The notes under the pieces were generated by a model. It was not told where the DNA came from, made no database searches, and saw nothing but the letters and a program-made list of their open reading frames with translations. From Magnetospirillum sulfuroxidans (lineage in GTDB: Bacteria; Pseudomonadota; Alphaproteobacteria; Rhodospirillales; Magnetospirillaceae): a DNA stretch of 64,000 nt. Position 1 is the stretch's first letter, and each line of letters starts with the position of its first letter. Location of the stretch: NCBI RefSeq assembly GCF_018224925.1, contig NZ_JAGTUF010000008.1, forward strand, positions 1-64,000, written 5' to 3'. A program made the position numbers and the translations under genes. Positions 53,391 through 62,868 of this stretch are shown in pieces.

Positions 53391-54179
53391 ATGCTACAGT
53401 TTATTGCTTCTTCCGACAATGATCCGCAGCCGTTCGAGCGTGTCGACGCGGCGGGCGACAGTTCCATCTTGCTGGTCTGCGACCATGCCTCGGCGATCAT
53501 CCCGGCCCGCTATGGCGCGCTGGGGCTGGATGACGCCACCCGCGGCGCCCATGTGGCCTGGGATATCGGCGCCGCCACGGTGACCCGGATGCTGGCGGCG
53601 GATTTGGGCTGCGCCGCCCTTTTAGCCGGAATAAGCCGACTGGTCATCGATTGCAATCGTCAGCCCGGCGACCCATCGTCGATCCCGGCCCGAACCTGCG
53701 GCACCGAAGTCCCCGGTAACCGCAAGATCGACGATGCCGAGGCGGAAGCCCGCGCGGCGGCGTGGTTTTGGCCCTATCATCAGGAAATCGGCACCACCTT
53801 GGGGCGGATGTTTCGGCGTGGACCGGTGCCGGTGATGATTTCCCTGCACAGTTTTACCCCCCGGATGGGCGATTTCCCGCGGCCGTGGCAGGTGGGCGTG
53901 CTGTGGAACCGGGATGGCCGCATGGCTTTGCCGGTGATTGACGCCCTGCGCGGCGTCCCCGGCCTGAATGTCGGCGACAATCAGCCTTATTCGGGGCGCG
54001 AGATCAATTATACCCTTGATACCCATGCCGGCGCCGCCGGTCTGCCGCACCTGTCTTTTGAAATCCGCCAGGACTTGCTGGCCGACGCGGCCGGATGCCG
54101 CCGCTGGGCCACCCTGTTGGCCCAGGTGCTCAAGCCCGTTCTGGCCGATGGGCAATTGCGCCGGGTGCAGGTGTTTTAA
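53391..54179 (+). CDS. N-formylglutamate amidohydrolase family protein
   Basis: This 262-residue zinc hydrolase family protein matches N-formylglutamate amidohydrolases of alphaproteobacteria: ILLVCDHASAIIPARYGALGL near the N-terminus, then RLVIDCNRQPGDPSSIP and MISLHSFTPRMGD, and the C-terminal SFEIRQDLLAD. His, Glu and Arg of the family site are present. It would release formate from N-formyl amino acids, though no histidine-degradation genes are near. Confidence 0.9.
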   Translation: MLQFIASSDNDPQPFERVDAAGDSSILLVCDHASAIIPARYGALGLDDATRGAHVAWDIGAATVTRMLAADLGCAALLAGISRLVIDCNRQPGDPSSIPARTCGTEVPGNRKIDDAEAEARAAAWFWPYHQEIGTTLGRMFRRGPVPVMISLHSFTPRMGDFPRPWQVGVLWNRDGRMALPVIDALRGVPGLNVGDNQPYSGREINYTLDTHAGAAGLPHLSFEIRQDLLADAAGCRRWATLLAQVLKPVLADGQLRRVQVF

Positions 54180-54189
54180 CGTTTCGCGA

Positions 54190-54576
54190 TTAAGCGGCTT
54201 GCCGCGGCATGGTCCGTTCCAGCGTCTGAAACAATTGCTCGCGGCTGAACGGCTTGGCCAGATAATGGCTGCCCTGGTCATCGACGGTGCGGCGAATGGC
54301 CTCGGGGCAATGTTGTCCCGTCATCATGATAAAAGGCAGATGCGACAATTCGGCCTGGGCGCGGATGCTATCGCGCAACCCTTGGCCATCCATGGGCATC
54401 ATGTGCAAATCGGACAACACCACGTCAACGCGGGTGGTGGCCAGCCGCTTGAGGGCGTCCTGGCCGTCGATGGCTTCCTCGACGACAAAGCCGCCATGCT
54501 GTTCCAGCATCTGCCGAATCATGCGCCGGGTCAGGGGACTATCTTCCACCAGAAGAATTGTACGAAACGGCGTCAT
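54190..54576 (-). CDS. CheY-like single-domain response regulator
   Basis: The 128-residue protein is a lone receiver: acidic pocket VEDSP, Asp56 in VVLSDLHMMPMDG, and Lys in LAKPFSREQ. The start at 54576 is inside a longer open frame and gives a standard receiver. It should signal through protein contact, not DNA. A close relative is encoded 117 bases upstream on the same strand. Confidence 0.92.
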   Translation of the reverse strand: MTPFRTILLVEDSPLTRRMIRQMLEQHGGFVVEEAIDGQDALKRLATTRVDVVLSDLHMMPMDGQGLRDSIRAQAELSHLPFIMMTGQHCPEAIRRTVDDQGSHYLAKPFSREQLFQTLERTMPRQAA

Positions 54577-54692
54577 GGGGTGTCTCGAAGCTGCAAGGCG
54601 ATGACGCCAAGATGCCTGCAACCAGAACATTAACCCAGGGGGCGGAAGACTTAGGACCGCGATCATCCGCAGCACGGCGCCATACTTTGGAA

Positions 54693-55097
54693 TCAGGCCG
54701 CCGGCTGCCAACGTACCACTTTGGTCAATTGGCGGGTCAGGGCATCTAGACCGAAAGGCTTGATCAGGTAGCCGTTGACCCCGGCCGAACGGGCGCGTTT
54801 GACGTGTTCCATCGATCCTTCGCCCGTGATCATGACAAAGGGAATATGGCTGGTTTGTGGATCTTCCCGCATGGCCATCAACAACTGCAAGCCGGTCATG
54901 GGAATCATGTTCCAATCCGACAAGACAACATCCACAGGTTGAGCACGAAGAAGCTGCAAGGCGGTGGAGCCGTCATTGGCTTCAAGGATCTCGTTGACGC
55001 CCAAGGACCGCAACATCTGACGGACCAGCAGACGCATGGCCGGAATATCTTCGACCAACATGATGCGTGGCTGGGACGACGATGGGATCATGGTCAT
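54693..55097 (-). CDS. CheY-like single-domain response regulator
   Basis: The 134-residue lone receiver has VEDIPAMRLLVRQML, Asp61 in VVLSDWNMIPM, and Lys in LIKPFGLDAL. It shares the VVLSD-x-x-M-x-PM pattern with the protein at 54190 and is likely its duplicate. The split sensor is not adjacent. Confidence 0.92.
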   Translation of the reverse strand: MTMIPSSSQPRIMLVEDIPAMRLLVRQMLRSLGVNEILEANDGSTALQLLRAQPVDVVLSDWNMIPMTGLQLLMAMREDPQTSHIPFVMITGEGSMEHVKRARSAGVNGYLIKPFGLDALTRQLTKVVRWQPAA

Positions 55098-55265
55098 GCT
55101 CTCTATACGCGAATTGTCTGTGGTAACCAGATGATATCGCCGAGCCTAAAATGCTGCATCAGGTGCGCACCTTATCCTGTGCGTTTTTTCCCGGCGACGT
55201 GACTCTTGAACCCGGACCGGCAGCGCATTATGGTCTGCTGCCCATGCGGGACGAGAGATGAAGGA

Positions 55266-55358
55266 ATGAGCGACGACCAGAATAACAATCGGATCGGAGG
55301 CGTGGATGTCGCTTCAACGGGTTGGCGGCAATACACGTTTCCCAAGTCTGTATCGTAG
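55266..55358 (+). pseudogene. Remnant of a GapR-like gene (first copy)
   Basis: The frame gives MSDDQNNNRIGGVDVA, like the start of the intact copies ([16 protein letters not shown]), then diverges and stops after 30 codons. It stands in front of two better copies and is the most degraded one. Confidence 0.55.
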
Positions 55359-55433
55359 TTCACATTGGCGACCACAAAATATATCCCCCCGAGGCCTGCG
55401 GAAACGCGCCAGGGCAATCTGAAAGGAAAAGAG

Positions 55434-55589
55434 ATGGCTGACGACGAAAGCAACGCTCAGATCGGCGGTATCGCCGCCGAGGCCCTTCGGCAATTTGTCG
55501 AAAGAATTGAGCGTCTTGAAGAAGAAAAGAAGGCGCTTTCGGCTGACATTAAAGACGTTTACGGCCAGGCGAAAAGCCAAGGCTTCTAA
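55434..55589 (+). pseudogene. Truncated GapR-like gene (second copy)
   Basis: The 51-residue product [20 protein letters not shown]... matches the first 51 residues of the intact copy nearly letter for letter. It ends at KSQGF, where a stop replaces the remaining 36 residues. The leader (TGAAAGGAA before the ATG) is also duplicated. If made, it lacks most of the DNA-binding half of GapR. Confidence 0.85.
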
Positions 55590-55744
55590 TCCCCCCTCAC
55601 TTTTGTAGCATGTATGTAAACTCAACGACTTAGCAGCAATACGCGTATCACAAGGCTGTATTGCACGCCGAGTGGGCAACTATGAGATACACAACAGCCC
55701 ATGGCCTGCGCAACCGCGCCGGGGCAAAATGAAAGGAAGAGAAA

Positions 55745-56008
55745 ATGTCTGACGAAGAAAGCAATGCTCAGATTGGCGGTATCGCGGCTGAGGCCCTTCG
55801 ACAATTCGTGGAGCGGATCGAGCGCCTGGAAGAAGAAAAGAAAGCGCTCTCCGCAGATATTAAAGACGTTTACGGTCAGTGCAAGAGCCAAGGCTTTGAC
55901 GTCAAGATCGTTAGGAAAATTATTTCTCTTCGAAGGATGGAAGATCAGGAACGTGAAGAGATCGATCAACTTCTCGATCTCTACAAAGCAGCGCTTGGAA
56001 TGGCGTAA
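55745..56008 (+). CDS. gapR: GapR-like DNA-binding protein (DUF2312)
   Basis: The intact copy has 87 residues, of the DUF2312 family whose known member is Caulobacter GapR. That protein binds overtwisted AT-rich DNA ahead of replication forks and helps topoisomerases. The sequence runs [35 protein letters not shown], then [34 protein letters not shown], a full helical pair. GAAAGGAAG lies before the ATG. A strong terminator follows. Two damaged copies precede it. Confidence 0.9.
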   Translation: MSDEESNAQIGGIAAEALRQFVERIERLEEEKKALSADIKDVYGQCKSQGFDVKIVRKIISLRRMEDQEREEIDQLLDLYKAALGMA

Positions 56009-56011
56009 ACA

Positions 56012-56044
56012 AATGGGCGGCTTCGGAGCCGCCCATATTTTTTG
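56012..56044 (+). terminator. Terminator of gapR
   Basis: GGGCGGCTTCGGAGCCGCCC is a tight hairpin with a TTTTTT tract just behind it, 5 bases past the gapR stop. Confidence 0.93.
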
Positions 56045-56121
56045 GGAATTCACCTTACAGGTCTCGCTTCGACCGTTCCTGCATGAGTTGGTGCGCAGCT
56101 ATGGCCTGTGCGGGAGCTGTA

Positions 56122-56922
56122 TCAGCTCTCCACGCAGTCGGCCTCGAAGGGAGAGGTCTCCGGCTCTGTATCTACCTTCTCGCTGGTGAGCCCTCTCAGC
56201 GCATCGATTTCGTCGGCCTGAACCAGTTGTTTCCTCATGCCAGAACGCTGTCGGACCCGTCGACCGTCGAACGTCAGGTCGTATTCTGCTAGCGCTTGGT
56301 CGTCGCACAGGCGCTGGGTGAGACGTCGGAGACTTGCCTGAACGTTTGGGTCGACCGACCGCGCAGGTAGAGCCGGCGTTGCTGGGGCGCCGTGGAGGAT
56401 TGACTGGACGTCGATGCCAGGTATCGATGTGAGCCCCCTTACAAGTATCCGATATTTGCTCGCCGTTTGACGAAGCTCCTCTAAGGCGAACCGAAGGAAT
56501 TGCTGATCCTCCACCGCATCCAAACGATCAATGATCTCGTCGATAGATTTTTGGCGGGGTGTCTTTTTGGGGAGGGTGACAATTCCCCGCTCGGCTTGGC
56601 GTGCGGCGATGTAAGTCATCATCCCAGACTTGTCGGCCGCGATTGTGACCCTCGTCGGACCAATCCACTCGGTGTGACCGAGGGCTTGCCGAGCTTTAAC
56701 GTATGCCTCAATTGTCGATGCATTGATCGGGGCGCTTCCGGCACGGTAGGCGTGCGCTCCTTTCGACCGCGCACGTCGGAGGACCTCAGCTGCACTGCCA
56801 TCCGCTATAGCATCGCAGGCGTCCTTTAGCCGACCAAGGGTGGCCAGTCGAATATAGCCCCGCTTGAGTTGACGGGCCTCATGGATCAACCGGTCCATGA
56901 TCAATTCGGATGTGTCCGTCAT
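56122..56922 (-). CDS. Third protein of the recombinase trio (GmtX/TnpC-like)
   Basis: This 266-residue protein is not an obvious enzyme. It is helical, with IRLATLGRLKDACDAIADGSAAEV and INASTIEAYVKARQALGHTEWIGP near the N-terminus. That recalls the accessory proteins of Tn554 (TnpC) and of the Gmt trio (GmtX). The start overlaps the stop of the giant recombinase (ATGA). It would be a DNA-binding or targeting helper for the two recombinases. Assigned from position and general look. Confidence 0.55.
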   Translation of the reverse strand: MTDTSELIMDRLIHEARQLKRGYIRLATLGRLKDACDAIADGSAAEVLRRARSKGAHAYRAGSAPINASTIEAYVKARQALGHTEWIGPTRVTIAADKSGMMTYIAARQAERGIVTLPKKTPRQKSIDEIIDRLDAVEDQQFLRFALEELRQTASKYRILVRGLTSIPGIDVQSILHGAPATPALPARSVDPNVQASLRRLTQRLCDDQALAEYDLTFDGRRVRQRSGMRKQLVQADEIDALRGLTSEKVDTEPETSPFEADCVES

Positions 56923-59900
56923 TGATTCATCGTCTCCAGGATACCCCCGTTCGCTCGCTCGTCCAATTGCTGGACGAAGGCCATTATTGCTGCATCAAGC
57001 CCCGGCAAGCCTTCGAAGTGCTGACGGCCGTCGATCAGATCTTCCACGGCCTCCGGGGGAGCGGTATCGAGTAGGATGTCGCCGAACCGGTCGAGTGCTT
57101 TCCTCCGAGTCCGCTCGTCCATGCTGTAGAAGAATTTCTCCACGCCATTACTGCGGGCGACTCGCAGCAGCAGTTCATCCCGCATCTCCCGAGTGCCGTG
57201 GGGCACATCGGCTAAGCCTCCCGAGACAACAGCGGCATCCCTGAGCACCGTGTGCATCAGGTTCAGGAAATGGGTTTCTGACAGCCTCGTCCTGACTTCC
57301 GCTTCGGTAATTCCAGTGATAACGGGCAACGGGGTGCTGTCGCTGGCGGTCTGCATCATGCTTTCGCAAGCATGGATCGTGCGCAGTTCAGCGCACCACT
57401 CCGCGAACAGCGAGTCCCGTGTTTCGCGCATCTTTCCGATCGCCCCTCGGAGCGCGGCGGTCGGACGCCCGCTGTCCTCTGCCGCAACGACCTCGTCCTC
57501 CAACTCAGCCTCACGGTTCATAGACTGCTTAATGTCAATCATGAGGGCGTTCAATCTCAGGATAAGGCCGTTCAAGAAAGCAGGGCCGGTGATCCTATAT
57601 CGACAGCGAGAGCAGGCGCGGGGCCTGAAGACAGGTTGATAGGCGTTCTTGTAATATTCTCCGCCGGTAGCGCAGTCGCCGCCTGGGCAGATTCCGTGCG
57701 CTAATACCTCCCACGATCCGGCTCCCCACTCGAAGTTATCCTTCAGCATCGAGATTCCAGCCCAATCTTCGCTTGAGCGTAGCGTTACCGGCTCACCGAC
57801 CGCCTTGAAGATCTCGGCCTCCATTTCGTCTTCGTCCATCGCAGCAAGGCGTTCGGCTGAGAGCGCAAGCTTGCGAAATTCAAAGCCCTCCTGGATCCCT
57901 CGGTGAACTGCGGCGAGATCCACCGCCTTATAGTGCCAGGTCATGATCGGGGTGGCGTGGCCGACCAGCATCTGGACGACGTGGATAGGCACGCCGTTGT
58001 CGAGCAGGACGGACACGACTGTGACCCGCAAGGAGTGAATATCCCAGCGGGGCTGATCATCGCCCAGCACGAGTGGATATTCGTATCCTAGGGTTTCATC
58101 CACCAAGGGCTGGCAGTGCTTGAGCAGATCTATCCAATATCGGTTCACCGTTGGATCTGTTGGCGGCTGCATGAGGGCCCCGCCCTGAGGGTCGCGGAAA
58201 ACTGGATAGACGGATGCGACAAGGTCGTGATCGACTAGATGTTTTTCCTTGCCTCGCAGTGCCGCGATGGACTTTTTTGCGGGGTTGAAGCGAATCTGCC
58301 AGTCCCGCATTTGGACGTACTGGTGTGCGGCGGCCGGATCGACGTAAGGAACCTCATAGGAACCGGTCTTATTCACCTCTAGGTGCATCCCGAGAACCCG
58401 TTGACCCGGCGCAATCTCCATAACCCGCAAGAAGCCCGCCCGACGCCCTTTCTCTGCTAACCCCAGCGGGTTCGGCAACTCCCTGAGCGTTTCGGGATCT
58501 GGCCAAGATTCATCGCCTTCGGCGCTATCTAGCCACAGGGCCGAGGACTTCCGCATTCCCGTCGAAAAAATGAGGTCGAACAGAATGGGAAGGGCGGGCC
58601 AGAACTCGGTGCTGGCTTTGCCAGCTTCGCGGTCGAACACAATCCTGTCATAGCGCGCGAGGTTCCGTGCGAACACGAAATTGTCTCGACGGTTTTCTCG
58701 CATCAGAATTGCCAGGATCTCTTGGTCAATGGCCTTGCGCGGGGTGCGAGCCCGGCGCTTGTTCGAGCGTCCGAACTGGTCCACTTTACGGTCGATTGGA
58801 CATGTCAGCCTGCCGCCGAACCCGTCTCGCTTGGAGGCCAAGATCCACACCTGGGCCAAGCGGGTGAGCGCCGTATTCTTCCGGTCCGGGTGAATGTCGG
58901 CGTGTCTGAGAAAGTCCATGAACGTGTAATGCGCAGGATTGCCAAACGAATTTATGTGCTTCTCACGCACGAGTTCGGCGAGCGTTCTCGGCGCTCGCTC
59001 TTCGCCGAGCTTGGCTAGATACACCAGGAAGAGGTTAAGTGAATCTGACGGTCCGTAGACCGATTTCGCCTCAAGCAATGGGAAGAGTTCGCGGAAATTC
59101 TCGGCCCACTGACGAAGGAAATCGGGAAACCTGGGTGGGGGAGGCCCGACAAGTTCCTGGTAGCGCTGCGTGTTGCGTTTGGTCGGCCGCTCTACCCAAG
59201 CAAACAGGCCCGTCCCGTGCTGCAACGCAAGCCGGCGACGCCCCTCGAATAGTTGGGCCTCGTCCATGTCCAAGAGATCGACATCGAAGGCCGTACAGGC
59301 TAAGCGCGCCAATGAGTTAAAGCCAGTCGCGCGACCACTTTGGTTTCTGTCCAGATGAAGGGTCCGGAGGGCTGCGAACGGGCCGAGGGACAGGTGCGAA
59401 AACTGGGCAGCGTTAGTGCTATGGAGCAACTGGCGGCACGCTGCCAAGACCTCCCGTTCTGCTTCGCGTGCCCGGTTGCGCCAAAGCTGCCACGCATTCC
59501 TCACTAGGCTACGCCAATTGCCGATGTCCGGGCAGAAGATGTCAACCCAGAGGTAATTGAATGGAACAAATGTGAGGCGGTCCAAGCTACCCACGTGCGA
59601 GAATGGCTGGATCCAGATGCCTTCGCGGCAAAGCCATTGAGCGAACCATGCCCATCCTGTCCGCACATCCGTGGTGCCGCCAGCTAGAAACGAGTGAGCT
59701 TTATCGGCCACCGTCGAAAGTATGCTCTGGGCCGAGCGGTTGCTCTTGATGAGCTTTTCCAACTCGGAGAGGCCAGCGCTGTAGGCCGGTTTCAGCACCT
59801 TGTCCCAACCGAAGTTCGCTTCTGCATACGTCATCAGGTCGCGTACCTGCGACGGGTTGAGCTTACCGATTACCTCCGGCAGATTTCCGTCCTTCTTCGA

Positions 59901-60278
59901 GGCGCGGCGGCGGGCACCTCGGGCCGTGATGTTCGATATGTACCCCAGTTCGCCCAAGGACAGCACGAGGGGCTCAGCTTGGCAGTAAACAAGTGATGTG
60001 CCGTTGTAGCTGAGCGCAACAAGCGAGAGCGAGGAGACCTTACTGCCGCTTCGACGCACTGAACCGATCGTCTGATCCAGTTCGTCCACCGGACTCGCCA
60101 TGACCCAGACCAAATGGTTTGTGACCGCCTCCTTGAACCGGGAGTGAGCCTTGCGAATATCGTCGATGGAGGGCACCCCTTGCAGAAGAACGAACGTGTT
60201 GTCAGTGGTGTTGACGAGCGCCCCATCTTCGAGGAGGTCAATCACGTTGCCTTCATTTGGGAAGTCGATCTCAGCCAC
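56919..60278 (-). CDS. Giant tyrosine recombinase with C-terminal zinc finger (GmtZ/TnpB-like)
   Basis: The protein has about 1119 residues. The catalytic domain near 560-800 shows FSTGMRKSSALWL (Arg), NKTGSYEVPY (Lys), HSLRVTVVSVLLDNGV (His-x-x-Arg) and GHATPIMTWHY (His and the Tyr nucleophile). A possible four-Cys finger follows (CPGGDC ... CSRC). The first 450 residues are unknown. GTG at 60278 overlaps the previous stop by 8 bases and has GGAG before it, better than an ATG at 60350 lying inside the upstream gene. It fits the long second recombinase of a trio element. Confidence 0.8.
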   Translation of the reverse strand: MAEIDFPNEGNVIDLLEDGALVNTTDNTFVLLQGVPSIDDIRKAHSRFKEAVTNHLVWVMASPVDELDQTIGSVRRSGSKVSSLSLVALSYNGTSLVYCQAEPLVLSLGELGYISNITARGARRRASKKDGNLPEVIGKLNPSQVRDLMTYAEANFGWDKVLKPAYSAGLSELEKLIKSNRSAQSILSTVADKAHSFLAGGTTDVRTGWAWFAQWLCREGIWIQPFSHVGSLDRLTFVPFNYLWVDIFCPDIGNWRSLVRNAWQLWRNRAREAEREVLAACRQLLHSTNAAQFSHLSLGPFAALRTLHLDRNQSGRATGFNSLARLACTAFDVDLLDMDEAQLFEGRRRLALQHGTGLFAWVERPTKRNTQRYQELVGPPPPRFPDFLRQWAENFRELFPLLEAKSVYGPSDSLNLFLVYLAKLGEERAPRTLAELVREKHINSFGNPAHYTFMDFLRHADIHPDRKNTALTRLAQVWILASKRDGFGGRLTCPIDRKVDQFGRSNKRRARTPRKAIDQEILAILMRENRRDNFVFARNLARYDRIVFDREAGKASTEFWPALPILFDLIFSTGMRKSSALWLDSAEGDESWPDPETLRELPNPLGLAEKGRRAGFLRVMEIAPGQRVLGMHLEVNKTGSYEVPYVDPAAAHQYVQMRDWQIRFNPAKKSIAALRGKEKHLVDHDLVASVYPVFRDPQGGALMQPPTDPTVNRYWIDLLKHCQPLVDETLGYEYPLVLGDDQPRWDIHSLRVTVVSVLLDNGVPIHVVQMLVGHATPIMTWHYKAVDLAAVHRGIQEGFEFRKLALSAERLAAMDEDEMEAEIFKAVGEPVTLRSSEDWAGISMLKDNFEWGAGSWEVLAHGICPGGDCATGGEYYKNAYQPVFRPRACSRCRYRITGPAFLNGLILRLNALMIDIKQSMNREAELEDEVVAAEDSGRPTAALRGAIGKMRETRDSLFAEWCAELRTIHACESMMQTASDSTPLPVITGITEAEVRTRLSETHFLNLMHTVLRDAAVVSGGLADVPHGTREMRDELLLRVARSNGVEKFFYSMDERTRRKALDRFGDILLDTAPPEAVEDLIDGRQHFEGLPGLDAAIMAFVQQLDERANGGILETMNQ

Positions 60279-61701
60279 GGCCCGTCTCCAGTTTGGACTG
60301 CCCCATGCGGATGCTGTCAGCTGCTTCTTTCGCGCGCCGTCCGTATGCATCTTGGCTCTCGATGCTGGCGTGGCCCATGATCAACTGAATGGCATCGGGT
60401 CCAAGTCCGAGCATCTCCTTGGCCATCCATTTGTAGAGGTGGCGTCCAGCATGGATCGACCGGCCGTACCGGTAGGGCTCAAGGCCGACCCGGCGACAGG
60501 CACGCTCGAAGGCTGCCTCAACGTTCGAGATCTTTTGAGGTTCGCCTAGCGCGTCGCGTCGCGCCGCCATGTTGACAAACAGGTAAGGATGGCTCGCACT
60601 AGTGCGTTGAGTCTGATGGAAGCGCATGATTTGCTGAACGCAGTCGGCGAATAGCTCAGCCATGCGAGCGTCGAGCCAAAAGACCGGAAGCAGCAAGCGA
60701 TCATCGTTTGCGAACACCGTCCCCTTCCAACCGGCTCGCTCGGAGGAAACAATGCTGTCAGGTCTCGGCACGCGGCCATATTTGGTCGCCAAGTGCTGGC
60801 GCCTAGTCGTCCTCCGATCCCCAACTGTCGTGGTGTACGTCGAGTCGCACGGGTGCGCCCGAAGCACCAGGATAGTGTCGTCGTCGAAGCCGAACAACCG
60901 CCCCCTGTAGCTTGCCGGCAGGACATCGACCTGCCACATGTTCAATATCTCTGAGATCCGGAGGCCACCAAAAGCCGAGAGCATCCAAATTCCCCGGAAT
61001 ACCAGGTTCTTCTCGGCATCGATGAGCGCAACCCATTCCTCGATGGGCATCATCTGCCGAAAGCCCACGCGGGAGCGTATTGGCCGCTTGCCGCCAGCGA
61101 GCCTCGGCATATCATCTGCGAAGTCGAAATATGTTCGCCAGCGTTCCCGGTGCGCGTTCAAGTGGGCAAAGAAGTCCCTAGCCGAACTCTCCTTATCTGC
61201 CAACATCTGCGCGATGAATGACTGATTGATCACCGTTGTGCGGCGGGCCAATCCAATGTGTCCGAACGCCGTGTTGCAGTGCTGCACATAGCTGCGGATC
61301 GCGCTGTATTCGCCCTGGACAGTCTCATAGCGCACAGGCTTCCACGAAATGCTAGGGACTATAGTGCGGCCGCTTGGGTCGATGGTGCCATGCAAGCGGA
61401 AGTACAGGTAGCTGTAAACTAGGTCGGTCAATAGTTCGGTGGTCAGGGGTCGTGCCTGCCAGCCGATGACGTACCAATCGTGCAAACGGCCTATGGTTCC
61501 CACCCATTGCTCTATGCTGGAAAGTGAACGGGTTTGGGTTAGTGCATTTGCCCAGGAGAGCGCCTCGCGCGATAGTGCAACATCCCCAACTTCGTCGGCA
61601 ACGAACAAGAATGGCAACGCCCCAGGGGGTGACAGCGTGGGTAGCGTACGAACTGCAAAGAACGGTGCGCTATCATTTTTCTCGTTCACTTGCCCCCCCA
61701 T
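60271..61701 (-). CDS. Tyrosine recombinase/integrase (GmtY/TnpA-like)
   Basis: The phage-integrase type protein has about 476 residues. The C-terminal catalytic part shows GGLRISEILNMW (Arg), SIHAGRHLYKWMAKEML (His-x-x-Arg) and MGHASIESQDAYGRR (His and the Tyr nucleophile). The N-terminal half holds an arm/core-binding region (SSIEQWVGTIGRLHDWYV). ATG 61701 and GTG 61689 (with GGGGGG before it) are both possible starts. It leads the overlapping three-gene unit. Confidence 0.88.
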   Translation of the reverse strand: MGGQVNEKNDSAPFFAVRTLPTLSPPGALPFLFVADEVGDVALSREALSWANALTQTRSLSSIEQWVGTIGRLHDWYVIGWQARPLTTELLTDLVYSYLYFRLHGTIDPSGRTIVPSISWKPVRYETVQGEYSAIRSYVQHCNTAFGHIGLARRTTVINQSFIAQMLADKESSARDFFAHLNAHRERWRTYFDFADDMPRLAGGKRPIRSRVGFRQMMPIEEWVALIDAEKNLVFRGIWMLSAFGGLRISEILNMWQVDVLPASYRGRLFGFDDDTILVLRAHPCDSTYTTTVGDRRTTRRQHLATKYGRVPRPDSIVSSERAGWKGTVFANDDRLLLPVFWLDARMAELFADCVQQIMRFHQTQRTSASHPYLFVNMAARRDALGEPQKISNVEAAFERACRRVGLEPYRYGRSIHAGRHLYKWMAKEMLGLGPDAIQLIMGHASIESQDAYGRRAKEAADSIRMGQSKLETGRG

Positions 61702-61877
61702 TTCACAACAATGGGCTGGCGCATTAAACCAAATGGCCACGAAATTGTGTAGATGTTACACTCAAAATGAGTTGCGCCACCTCATCTGTTTTGGCAGGAG
61801 AAAACCGAGAGTTTTATCGGCCACGATCGTGATGGTTTGTGATTATTCTCCCAGGGATCCTGTCTCTCGAAGAACCT

Positions 61878-62820
61878 GAGAGTCCGTCCGGAAGGTTCTT
61901 GAGTCCGATGAATCAGTTGTGATTCCATGGCTCCCCAGGCGAATTTGGGGGGCAGCATGTGGACGAAAGAGAATCGTCGGATTTATGAGCGGCGTGGGCT
62001 GCGCTATCCCAGCGACTTGACGGATGAGGAATGGGCGCTGGTGGAACCGCTGATCCCCCCGGCGAAACGTGGCGGCCGCCAGCGGACGGTGAACATCCGC
62101 GAGGTGCTGAACGGCGTTTTCTATGTGCTGATGACCGGGTGCCAGTGGCGGGCGCTGCCGACAGACCTGCCGCCCAAGAGTACGGTGCATGAATATCTTG
62201 GGCTGTGGGAGTGGGATGGCACCCTGGCCCGCCTCCATCACGCACTGTTCGTCGCGGTGCGGGAATTGGCTGGCAAGGAAGCCAGTCCGACGGCGGCAAT
62301 CATCGACAGTCAGAGCGTTAAAAGCGCGGAAAAAGGGGGGCGCGGATCGACCCGTCGGGCTACGACGCGGGCAAGAAGGTCAAAGGCAAGAAACGGCACA
62401 TCGTCGTCGACACGCTCGGCCTGATCCTGGCCGCCCACATCCAGCCCGCCGATGTCCAGGACCGCGACGGCGCGTTGCCGGTGCTCAAGGAGGTCCGCCG
62501 CCTCTTTCCGTTCATCGTGCGGATATTCGCCGATGGCGGCTACCAGGGGGCCGCCACGGCAGCGGCGGTGCGCGAACTCGGCGCATGGCACCTGGAAATC
62601 GTCAAACGCTCCGACACAGCCAAGGGCTTCGAGGTGCTGCCCAAACGCTGGATCGTCGAGCGCACCTTCGGGTGGCTCGGCCGCTGCCGACGCCTCGCCA
62701 AGGACTTCGAGAACCTCGCCAGAATGGCGCTGGCGTTCCTGCGCCTCGCCATGATCCGCCTCATGCTGCGCAGAATCGCAAGGTACCGGAAATCATAGAA
62801 AACTTTGCGGACGGACTCTG
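61878..62820 (+). mobile_element. IS5-family insertion sequence (IS427-like)
   Basis: The element is bounded by inverted ends sharing AGAGTCCGTCCG, at 61879-61890 on the left and inverted at 62808-62819 on the right. It encodes one transposase in two frames (61957-62424, then about 62333-62798). It lies just behind the promoter side of the recombinase trio. Confidence 0.85.
61957..62798 (+). CDS. IS5-family transposase with -1 frameshift
   Basis: The first frame (MWTKENRRIYERRGLRYPSD..., stop at 62424) holds the N-terminal helix-turn-helix and the first catalytic Asp (IIDSQSVK). The C-terminal frame (KRHIVVDTLGLILA, FADGGYQG, WIVERTFGWLGRCRRL) holds the second Asp and the Glu. A -1 shift at AAAAAGGGGGG (about 62330-62340) joins them: EKGG then ARIDPSGYDAGKK. 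This is the usual programmed site for this IS group, so the transposase is probably functional. Confidence 0.85.
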
Positions 62821-62868
62821 AGACATGACCTCCGGATTCTTCTGGGCGTCATTCCGTTTCGGTAGGTC

